DNA from: PNAI01 sp964575715
Lineage (GTDB): Bacteria; Pseudomonadota; Alphaproteobacteria; Rhizobiales; Xanthobacteraceae
Assembly: GCA_964575715.1 (NCBI GenBank)
Contig: CAZNSG010000180.1
Span: forward strand, 1-7,361
Reading direction: 5' to 3'
Length of the DNA: 7,361 nt
The notes below the pieces were generated by a model. That model saw only the letters and a list, made by a program, of their open reading frames with translations. It was not told where the DNA came from and did not search any database. Below, piece by piece: positions 1 through 5,925 of the stretch; positions within the stretch are counted from its first letter, which is position 1, and each line of letters opens with the position of its first letter. A program made the position numbers and the translations under genes.

Positions 1-301
1 GATCGAGTTCGCGCGCAACGACGAGGAGCGTCAAATTCTCCGCGCCGTGATGAATGCGACCGAGGTTGGCACCGCGTTCTTCACCGCCCCGGGTGTGCCG
101 GCCGATCGCGTGGAAACGCTGCGCCGCGCCTTCGATGCGACGATGAAGGACCCGGAATTCATCGCCGAAGCGCAGCGGAGCAAGCTCACCATCGGCCCGC
201 TCGCCGGCGTTGAGTTGCAGAAGCTCGTGACCGAGGTCAGCAATCTGCCGCCGGAGCTGCTGGAGAAAGTGCGCGCGGTCTATGGTAGCAAGGCGAATTG
301 A
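1..301 (+). CDS. Tripartite tricarboxylate transporter (TctC/Bug family) substrate-binding protein, C-terminal fragment
   Basis: The reading frame is open from base 2 and ends with TGA at 299-301, so only the last 99 residues are in the window; the start lies upstream. The fragment contains the pattern usual at the end of Bug/TctC receptors: a segment around 'GTAFFTAPGVPADRVETLR', then 'AFDATMKDPEFIAEA', and a closing helix with 'LPPELLEKVRAVYG'. In this family the protein is periplasmic, binds a small carboxylate or related solute, and either delivers it to a TctAB membrane permease or acts as an orphan receptor. Orphans are very numerous in Bradyrhizobium and Burkholderiales relatives. No permease gene is visible, and the ligand cannot be told from this fragment. 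The ATG at 47 is internal to the frame and is not the start. Family assignment is confident; function beyond it is inference. Confidence 0.85.
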   Translation, partial: IEFARNDEERQILRAVMNATEVGTAFFTAPGVPADRVETLRRAFDATMKDPEFIAEAQRSKLTIGPLAGVELQKLVTEVSNLPPELLEKVRAVYGSKAN

Positions 302-948
302 CGGTCTTCAGCGCAGCCGAAATGAACGCAAGAACAAATCGCAGGTAAAATCCGTGATGTTGCGCGCCGCCACCGGACAAAGCGAAAGCACGCGATGGCC
401 CCGAACTTAGCGACCCAAGAACTCCCCAATCAGGAGGAGGAGGTCACCTTTCGGCGCGATCGCGTGCATTCACCACGCTGGCCCCGTCTGTGCTCAGGCA
501 GGTGCGCTAGATCTTGCTGCCAACGCCGTTTGATGCGGCGAGCCTCAGGCAGTGTTGATCCGCGCCCCTATGCCGCCCAGGTCCGCTCTTTTGACGGGTC
601 CGACGCTAAGTGACGAAGACTGTCATGTTTTCTTGTAGCGCCAGCCCGCTCGCGCCAGATAACACTGTCGAAATGGGCACCAACGAAAGCTAACTCGTTG
701 TGTGCATATCGACAATTCCAGTTAACACCCCGACATGAAGGCCGGATCGTCCATTCTAGTGGCAGTGATTGCGAGAAGCTCAGAGAACGCATCCACTAGA
801 ACAGTCGACATTGTGCAAGGGAAAGTCATCTCAGCCAAATAAATTTTTCGCGAGGTCGTCATCCAGCTGACATTGTTGTGCAATGTCGCCGCTCTCCGCC
901 CTGTGTGCCAAAGCGAAACAACACACGGCGCCTGTGCTATGATAATTG
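302..948. other. Intergenic region without a convincing gene
   Basis: About 650 bp lie between the convergent ends of the receptor gene (plus) and the Tim44-like gene (minus). Open frames of 72-96 residues occur here on both strands, but they overlap one another, lack clear ribosome-binding sites and show no family pattern I recognise. Base composition is more mixed than in the neighbouring genes, with AT-rich patches such as 836-848. A 17-bp stretch at 702-718, read on the minus strand, matches 14 of 17 positions of the plus-strand sequence at 5671-5687 inside a suspected repeat. This region may therefore hold decayed copies of a dispersed repeat. I see no tRNA or clear promoter. Confidence 0.5.
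869..887. other. Short perfect hairpin (7-bp stem, 5-nt loop)
   Basis: GACATTG at 869-875 is the exact reverse complement of CAATGTC at 881-887, with loop TTGTG between them. It lies about 60 bp past the stop of the Tim44-like gene (minus strand) and could be part of its transcription end. No T-rich tract follows on either strand, so it is not a classic intrinsic terminator. It may equally be a chance or repeat-derived palindrome. Confidence 0.3.
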
Positions 949-1950
949 TTACGTCTGCTGAATCGCCGAGAGCACCCAGCCGCTTGCGGGCGCGCGCAGG
1001 AACGTCCACAACTCGGTGACCTCCTGCGGCGTGCTCGAACCTTCGACCACACGGCCGGTTGCGCTCTCGATGGTGGCTTCGGTGATGGCGTAACGCATGG
1101 CGACGGTCGCATATTCCGCATTGTCCTCGCGCCAGGCTTCCGCCAGATCGCCCTGCAGCAGTTTCAACTCTGAGATTTTGTTGACCACACCACGGCTTAC
1201 GTTGCCTGCAAGCTCTTCGGAGAAGTAGCTGTGCATCTCAGGCGTTACCAGCGCGCGCAGCCGCTCATGATCCTCGGTGCCATAGGCGAGCGACACCTCG
1301 CTCAGCAATCGCTCAAAATCGTCATAGTCGCCAGGACCGATCGTAACCTTGCCAAAAGCACCGTTGCCGCTTGTGCCGCCACCGAGTGCGCCCAAGCTCA
1401 TCCCGCCAAGAATGCTTGAACGATTGTTTGAATTGTCTGCCGGCGCGGCAGTTTCCCGGAGTGCGGAAACGTTATCCCGCAGCGAAGGACCGCTGGCGGT
1501 TGCCAGCCCTTGGCGGCGCTGCCACCACTTCCAGATCAGGAATGCAACGCCGCCCACGATTGCGATCTGGGCGAGCAGCCCGAACATCGATGCAATTCCG
1601 CCGAGTCCGCCGAGCAAGCCATTCCCAAACAACATGCCGAGCAGGCCGGCGCCCAGGAAACCCGCAGCCAGGCCACCGAGAAGACCCGGCCGGTTGAAAA
1701 AGCCCGGACTCGCCGCTGGCCGCGCCTGGGCTTGGCCCGCCGCGGTTGTCGGCGCGGTCGGTTGCGTCACGGTACGCTGGATTGGCGCCGCCGTATTTGG
1801 AGCGGTCTTGGTTGCAGGCGGCGCCTGAAAGGTGCGCGAACCGCGGCTTCCGGAGCTTGAACCCCCACTCGGCCGGGCCTCCAGCTCAGCAACAATCAGC
1901 ACAATTGCGGCGATCGCGGCACCAAGGGCAACGAGTGGGCGTAGGGACAT
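949..1950 (-). CDS. Tim44-like domain protein, membrane-associated
   Basis: The protein has 333 residues. Residues 1-22 form a hydrophobic signal or anchor segment. Residues 25-85 are low complexity, rich in Ser/Gly and then Pro/Ala/Thr. Residues 90-140 are a Gly/Leu-rich hydrophobic stretch ending in a likely membrane helix (about 125-140) with a 'WKWWQRR' border. A variable linker follows, then a Tim44-like domain from about 205 to the end, beginning near 'GDYDDFERLLSEVSLAYG' and ending with the 'WTFLR...GWVLSAIQQT' pattern. Mitochondrial Tim44 tethers the import motor to the translocon; bacterial relatives are inner-membrane-associated and their role is poorly known. The start is supported by AGGAGA (plus 1956-1961) five bases before the ATG. 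The next gene upstream, the cupin, is 106 bp away, so the two could be transcribed separately. Family call is confident; function is not known. Confidence 0.88.
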   Translation of the reverse strand: MSLRPLVALGAAIAAIVLIVAELEARPSGGSSSGSRGSRTFQAPPATKTAPNTAAPIQRTVTQPTAPTTAAGQAQARPAASPGFFNRPGLLGGLAAGFLGAGLLGMLFGNGLLGGLGGIASMFGLLAQIAIVGGVAFLIWKWWQRRQGLATASGPSLRDNVSALRETAAPADNSNNRSSILGGMSLGALGGGTSGNGAFGKVTIGPGDYDDFERLLSEVSLAYGTEDHERLRALVTPEMHSYFSEELAGNVSRGVVNKISELKLLQGDLAEAWREDNAEYATVAMRYAITEATIESATGRVVEGSSTPQEVTELWTFLRAPASGWVLSAIQQT

Positions 1951-1980
1951 CGGTTTCTCCTAAAGCCTGTTGTTAGCAGC

Positions 1981-2009
1981 AGTATATATGAATCGTACTA
2001 ATACAAGTT
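1981..2009 (-). promoter_or_regulatory. Possible promoter of the Tim44-like gene
   Basis: Read on the minus strand, an AT-rich patch 31-59 bp before the start codon contains TATACT (plus 1981-1986), a good -10 match. The best -35 candidate, TTGTAT, sits only 14 bp upstream of it, shorter than the usual 16-18 bp, and no better hexamer is found at 17 bp. The AT-rich patch stands out from its GC-rich surroundings. This is suggestive only. Confidence 0.22.
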
Positions 2010-2056
2010 TAGAGCCACGCCGGCCGCGTGACCAATGGTAGCACGCTGGCGCTGCA

Positions 2057-2452
2057 TTAACCGCCATATTGGGCATCCGTAACATGTTCGAGCCAATCCA
2101 CATGCTTGCCGTCAAGCGCCTCCTGCATGGCAATATGTGTCATCGCCATGTTCGGGGCGGCACCATGCCAGTGTTTTTCGCCCGGCGGTATCCAGACGGT
2201 GTCGCCGGCACGAATTTCGCGGATTGGGCCACCCCAGGTCTGCACACGGCCAAGGCCCGCGGTGACGTGCAGGGTCTGTCCAAGCGGATGGGTATGCCAC
2301 GCGGTGCGCGCGCTTGGCTCAAACCTCACCCAGGCGGTGCGCAGACGCGCGGGCGCCTTGGCTTCGATGATCGGGTCCTGCCAGACCGTTCCGGTGAAAT
2401 AGTCCGCCGGCATCCGGCGCGAGAGCATCGAGCCGCAAGGAAAGATTTCCAT
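2057..2452 (-). CDS. Small single-domain cupin, metal-dependent (R)-hydroxynitrile lyase type
   Basis: This 131-residue single-domain cupin resembles, along its whole length, the bacterial Mn-dependent cupin hydroxynitrile lyases as I remember them (GtHNL of Granulicella tundricola, AcHNL of Acidobacterium capsulatum). Shared landmarks are 'PADYFTGTV' near residue 15, 'FEPSARTAWHTHPLGQT' at 44-60, 'GEKHWHGAAP' at 91-100 and 'DWLEHVTDAQY' near the end. The metal ligands known for that family fall at identical numbers here: His53, His55, Gln59 and His94, with the active-site His106 also present. The known enzymes reversibly cleave or form cyanohydrins, but many close relatives are annotated only as cupins or as carboxymuconolactone-decarboxylase partners, and their natural role is unclear. 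It has no signal peptide, so it should be cytosolic. GAGGAA (plus 2461-2466) lies eight bases before the ATG. The fold and subfamily are confident; activity is inferred. Confidence 0.85.
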   Translation of the reverse strand: MEIFPCGSMLSRRMPADYFTGTVWQDPIIEAKAPARLRTAWVRFEPSARTAWHTHPLGQTLHVTAGLGRVQTWGGPIREIRAGDTVWIPPGEKHWHGAAPNMAMTHIAMQEALDGKHVDWLEHVTDAQYGG

Positions 2453-2562
2453 AACTTAAGTTCCTCGATGGTGGTTTGAACAACCGGCCGACATTGGCTA
2501 ACTATCCATGTATCCAAGCCGTAACGCATCTAAGGCATAATGAGTGCCGCTGGAAAGCCATT

Positions 2563-2778
2563 TCAGCGCGCCGGCACATTGAGCGGCGTGCAATTGCGCC
2601 GTCCCGCCGCGATGCACTCATCGGCCTTCCTGGCCGCGATCATGGCATCGACCAGCCAAATGCCGGCGCCAATGACGATGATGGCGGCCACCGCCAGAAA
2701 AATATTCGCCGCCCGGCGGTCCTTTGCTTCGTTGTCGCTATCTGGGGTTTTCGGCTTGGGGCCGTCGACTTCCGGCAT
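2563..2778 (-). CDS. Small single-pass membrane protein, conserved hypothetical
   Basis: I read this as a 71-residue protein starting at the ATG at 2778-2776. It has an acidic/basic hydrophilic N-terminus (residues 1-22), one membrane helix (about 24-46, 'NIFLAVAAIIVIGAGIWLVD'), and a short tail with two cysteines (55 and 63) in 'DECIAAGRRNC'. The frame stays open 34 codons further upstream to an ATG at 2880. That extension runs straight through the palindromic repeat at 2799-2847 and ends beside the cckA stop, so it is rejected as the true start. A GGGTGG sequence lies seven bases before the chosen ATG, a modest ribosome-binding site. I recall similar tails in small Bradyrhizobium-group proteins, but no function is known. 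The two cysteines might form a disulfide or bind metal; that is inference. Confidence 0.7.
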   Translation of the reverse strand: MPEVDGPKPKTPDSDNEAKDRRAANIFLAVAAIIVIGAGIWLVDAMIAARKADECIAAGRRNCTPLNVPAR

Positions 2779-2798
2779 CAGATTACCACCCGCATCTA

Positions 2799-2900
2799 GA
2801 GCATGATCCCGAAAAGTGGGAACCGGTTTTCGGAAAAGATCATGCTCAAACAAGAAGCTAGGGCCTCGTTCCGATTCCACCGAGATGGATAAGGCCCTAG
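2799..2900. repeat. Composite palindromic intergenic repeat (Bradyrhizobium-type)
   Basis: There are two hairpin modules in tandem. In the first, GAGCATGATC (2799-2808) pairs with GATCATGCTC (2838-2847). A second inner stem, CCGAAAA (2809-2815) with TTTTCGG (2827-2833), closes an 11-nt loop and leaves AAAA (2834-2837) bulged. After a short linker (AAACAAGAAG), the second module runs from 2858 to 2900 with a 9-bp stem. I know the first module, and the same order 'hairpin, AAACAA linker, CTAG-starting hairpin', from many intergenic places in Bradyrhizobium and relatives. The first palindrome is seen directly; the family assignment and outer boundaries come from memory. Confidence 0.75.
2858..2900 (-). 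terminator. Probable transcription terminator of cckA, overlapping its stop codon
   Basis: CTAGGGCCT (2858-2866) and AGGCCCTAG (2892-2900) form a perfect 9-bp inverted repeat with a 25-nt loop. On the minus strand it is followed by CTTCTTGTTT, a T-biased stretch. The cckA stop TAG (plus 2897-2899) lies within the first arm. The long loop makes it weaker than a classic intrinsic terminator, but the adjoining repeat hairpin just downstream could add to it. Confidence 0.45.
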
Positions 2901-5473
2901 GATGCCATTGTCTCTTTCACCGCGGCAACCAGCTGCTTGAGCGTGAACGGCTTGGGCAGGAATTCAAACTGCTTCCGGCCATCCTGCGGGGGCAGGCTCT
3001 TTTCGAAGGCCTCTTCGGCATAGCCGGAGACGAAGATGATCTTGATTGCAGGATTTCGCCGGCGCAGCTCTTTCAACAGCGTCGGGCCGTCCATCTCCGG
3101 CATCACCACATCGGAGACGACGAGATCGACTTTGCCGGCATGGCGATTGAACTCCTCGATTGCTTCGACACCATTGCCCGCCTCGATCACGCTATAGCCG
3201 CGCGATTTGAGCCCGCGTGCGTTGAGCGCGCGCAGTCCCTCCTCATCCTCGACCAGCAGGATGGTGCCATGACCGGTAAGATCGGCGGCCGGCCGCGCGG
3301 CCTCGTCGGCCGTGCCAAGCATTGCGGCAATTCCCGGCGCTTCAACCTGCGGCGGGGCTTCGGCTTTATCGTCGGCGCCCGGCACGTAACGCGGCAGGAA
3401 GATGCGGAAAGTCGTACCGCGGCCCACTTGTGATTCGGGATAGATGAAGCCACCGGTCTGCTTGACGATGCCGTAGACCGTCGAGAGTCCGAGCCCGGTG
3501 CCCTTGCCGACCTCTTTCGTTGAAAAGAACGGCTCGAAGATCTTGTCCATGATCTCCGGCGCCATGCCGGTGCCGGTATCGCTGACCTCGACCAGCACGC
3601 AATCGGCGGGCGGCATGCCTTTGTAATTGTACTGCGCGCTATCGGCGGCGGTGACGTTCGCGGTGCGCACGGTGAGCTTGCCGCCCTCGGGCATGGCGTC
3701 GCGCGCATTGACCGCGAGATTGACGATCACCTGTTCGAGCTGCGAGATGTCGGCCTTCACCGGCCACAGATCGCGGCCGTGTTTGACTTCAAGCACGACC
3801 CGCTCGCCCAGCAGCCGCTTGAGCAGCATGCCGAGGTCGGAGAGCGCTTCACCAAGGTCGAGCACCTGCGGCCGCAGCGTCTGCCGGCGTGAGAACGCCA
3901 AGAGCTGCCGCACCAGGCTCGCCGCCCGATTGGCGTTCTGCTTGATCTGCATGATGTCCTGAAACGACGGATCGGTCGGCTTATGCGCACTCAGTAAAAA
4001 GTCGGTCGCCATCATGATGGCGGACAGCACGTTGTTGAAGTCGTGCGCAATCCCGCCGGCGAGCTGGCCGACGGCTTGCATCTTCTGCGATTGCGCGAAC
4101 TGGGATTCGAGCGAGCGCTGCCCGGTGGTCTCCAGCACATAGATGATCGCGGCTTCCCCGTCGCGCTCCGCTTCCTCGATCGCAGACACGTAAAAGCGGC
4201 CGAACCGCTCGGCCCGGCCGGCGAGCGCCGTATCGACCGGCGCGATGTCGCTGCGGCCTTCGGCCGCGCTGCGGATCGCAGCTTCCAGTGCATCGCGATC
4301 GCGCTCGGAAACAACCGAAAAGATCGACCGCTCCTCGCCGCCGTCCTTGAGCATGCCCTGGAACATCCGCGCGAACAGCGCGTTCGAGCGGGCGATCTTG
4401 CCGGCCTTGTCGATGGTCGCAATCGCCATCGGAGTGTTGTGGAAGAAGCGCATGAAGCGCACTTCGGCCGCGCGCTGCGGATCGTCGGCTTCGCCGCGCC
4501 CGCGGTTGAGCACCAGCGTGCGTGACGCGCCGGGCGTGCCGTCCGCCCCGAAGGCGACCTTGTGGAATAGCCGCACCGGGACCGAGCGCCCGGTGCGGGT
4601 CTTGAAGTCGAGGTCGATCGTTTCGGTCTTGACCTCGCCCGGCGCGGCGGTGAGCGTGGTCAAGAGCGCCGCCCCGTCTCCCGACACGATATCGGCAAGC
4701 TTGAGCCCGCCCGAGCCGACCTGGGCGAGGTCGTGATCGAGCCATGCAGCGAGCGTGGCGTTGAGGTAGCCGATGGCGCCGTTGCCATCGACGGAAAAAA
4801 ACCCGGCCGGCGCGTGATCGAGATAGTCGATGGCGTGCTGCAGCTCCTGAAAAATGTTCTCCTGCCGCTCGCGGTCGCGCGTCACGTCGGCAACCGCCCA
4901 CACGATCAGGCCGGATTCGCCGAGCGGCTGAACGCGCAGCCGCAGCCAGCGCACTGACGCCCCCTTGAACCCGACAATGCGCACTTCTTCCTGCAGCCGG
5001 CGGCCCCCTTGCGCGGCCTTGAGCAGGCGATACAGCGACTCCGACACGTCCGCATCGCCCACGAACACCTGTTCGATGGGGCGCACATCGCCCGCATCGT
5101 TGGCATCGACAATATTCCGGTATGCGGGATTGGCGTAGATCACGCGGCCACGCCCATCGACCACCAGAATTCCATCGGCCGTCTCGTCGGCCACCGCCTT
5201 GAGGACCGGATGTCCGGTCTCGCCACCCGCGGGACGCAAGATTCCGGCGGCGAGCGCGAACAGCGCGAACACGCCCACGGTGGCGAGTACGGCCAGAACG
5301 GCAAGGATGTAGGGCTGCGCGTTGCCGCGGCCGATCAGCAGGAATCCGACGGCCGCTCCCACCATGGCCAGGGCGACCAGCAGCACCAGCCCGATGCCGC
5401 CGCTGCGCATGCCGGTCTGGCTGCGGTCAACGGCCGGCATTTTTTGTTGTCCGCTCAAGTCGTGGGTGGCCAT
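2897..5473 (-). CDS. cckA: CckA-type hybrid sensor histidine kinase with C-terminal receiver
   Basis: The protein has 858 residues. Two membrane helices (about 26-48 and 54-78) precede three PAS-like segments (about 93-198, 212-322, 336-450), a HisKA dimerisation domain with the phospho-accepting His477 in 'LAGGIAHDFNNVLSA', and a HATPase domain. The ATPase has its N-box around Asn585-Asp592, 'DTGTGM' at 632-637 and 'GKGTGLGL' at 656-663. A receiver domain (about 736-853) has Asp788 in 'VVSDVVMPEMDG', acidic pocket Glu742/Asp743 and Lys841. All catalytic residues are intact. In alphaproteobacteria CckA passes phosphate via ChpT to CtrA and CpdR, controlling cell cycle, flagella and other surface functions. 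It is longer than the Caulobacter protein (691 residues as I recall), consistent with an extra PAS segment. The start is uncertain: GGACGG is rather far upstream of this ATG, and Met12 has a closer GGA. I saw no TTAA-N7-TTAA CtrA box upstream. Confidence 0.93.
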   Translation of the reverse strand: MATHDLSGQQKMPAVDRSQTGMRSGGIGLVLLVALAMVGAAVGFLLIGRGNAQPYILAVLAVLATVGVFALFALAAGILRPAGGETGHPVLKAVADETADGILVVDGRGRVIYANPAYRNIVDANDAGDVRPIEQVFVGDADVSESLYRLLKAAQGGRRLQEEVRIVGFKGASVRWLRLRVQPLGESGLIVWAVADVTRDRERQENIFQELQHAIDYLDHAPAGFFSVDGNGAIGYLNATLAAWLDHDLAQVGSGGLKLADIVSGDGAALLTTLTAAPGEVKTETIDLDFKTRTGRSVPVRLFHKVAFGADGTPGASRTLVLNRGRGEADDPQRAAEVRFMRFFHNTPMAIATIDKAGKIARSNALFARMFQGMLKDGGEERSIFSVVSERDRDALEAAIRSAAEGRSDIAPVDTALAGRAERFGRFYVSAIEEAERDGEAAIIYVLETTGQRSLESQFAQSQKMQAVGQLAGGIAHDFNNVLSAIMMATDFLLSAHKPTDPSFQDIMQIKQNANRAASLVRQLLAFSRRQTLRPQVLDLGEALSDLGMLLKRLLGERVVLEVKHGRDLWPVKADISQLEQVIVNLAVNARDAMPEGGKLTVRTANVTAADSAQYNYKGMPPADCVLVEVSDTGTGMAPEIMDKIFEPFFSTKEVGKGTGLGLSTVYGIVKQTGGFIYPESQVGRGTTFRIFLPRYVPGADDKAEAPPQVEAPGIAAMLGTADEAARPAADLTGHGTILLVEDEEGLRALNARGLKSRGYSVIEAGNGVEAIEEFNRHAGKVDLVVSDVVMPEMDGPTLLKELRRRNPAIKIIFVSGYAEEAFEKSLPPQDGRKQFEFLPKPFTLKQLVAAVKETMAS

Positions 5474-5925
5474 GATGCGCTTGCGATCCGTCCGGCACGC
5501 GAAGCAACAAACCCTCCCCTTGGTGCCTCAAGCCAGGCGATCGGGCAAGAGCCTCGGCCCGGCCCGGACCCCTGCCGGCTCCTTCTCCACGCGCGACCAA
5601 GGCGGTCGATGCGTCAAACGATTGCAATAAACCGGGCCGCCTGGCTCAGCCAACGAGGGGAAGCGATCGACAATTGCCGTTATGCCCCGAAAGCGGAAGG
5701 AACGTGCAGCGGCGCGAAGTGCCAATTGCAGAAATAGAACCCCGGCTGACGACGCAACGGTAGAAGCCGATCAAGATCGGCGCCAAGGTCGTTCGCCATG
5801 TTCGGTACAACCGGCTTGACTATCGAATGCACCGTGAAAGGATACGCCGGCCGTCCATCGACCGATCATCTGAGGAATGTTAGGCTTGGCTCGATGCAGG
5901 CTTATGTCCAACGCTGGAGGATGCC
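5474..5925. other. Divergent intergenic region between cckA and the coiled-coil gene
   Basis: This 452-bp stretch must hold the promoters of cckA (leftward) and of the coiled-coil gene (rightward). Open frames here are short and are either tails of antisense frames or repeat-derived; none is convincing. TTGAC at 5816-5820 could be a -35 for the rightward gene, but the best -10 at suitable spacing (GATACG near 5841) is poor, so I do not call a promoter. The region includes the repeat-like segment at 5651-5737. I see no CtrA-type TTAA-N7-TTAA site, RNA gene or riboswitch. Confidence 0.5.
5651..5737 (+). repeat. Probable copy of a dispersed 'phantom-ORF' repeat
   Basis: Read on the plus strand, this segment translates to a peptide containing 'QRGEAIDNCRYAPKAE' and ending at a TAG. 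I recall peptides with 'DNCRYAPKAD'-like wording in large numbers of short hypothetical proteins from Bradyrhizobium, Mesorhizobium and Rhodopseudomonas. They appear to be translations of a dispersed intergenic repeat, not real proteins. Boundaries are approximate, and the identification depends on memory of those annotations. Confidence 0.35.

Noticed and set aside
395..613. 72-residue plus-strand frame in the left intergenic region
   Set aside because: Arg/Ser/Cys-rich with no recognisable pattern. An AGGAGGAGG-like stretch lies inside it, not before it, and nothing supports translation.
831..1121. 96-residue minus-strand frame overlapping the end of the Tim44-like gene
   Set aside because: It overlaps the well-supported Tim44 domain coding sequence out of frame, and its Arg/Pro/Ser-rich make-up is typical of a shadow.
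3981..4901. Long open frame of 306 residues overlapping cckA on the same strand
   Set aside because: It is an Arg/Ala/Gly-rich out-of-frame shadow of cckA, caused by high GC; the cckA frame carries all the family motifs here.
5009..5737. 242-residue plus-strand frame antisense to the cckA start
   Set aside because: Composition is that of an antisense shadow (His/Gly/Ala/Arg-rich), and its tail runs into the suspected repeat. It has no ribosome-binding site or family pattern.
5816..5846. TTGAC with a downstream GATACG as a promoter for the coiled-coil gene
   Set aside because: The -10 match is poor and the spacing is long (19 bp), so it was not listed as a feature.
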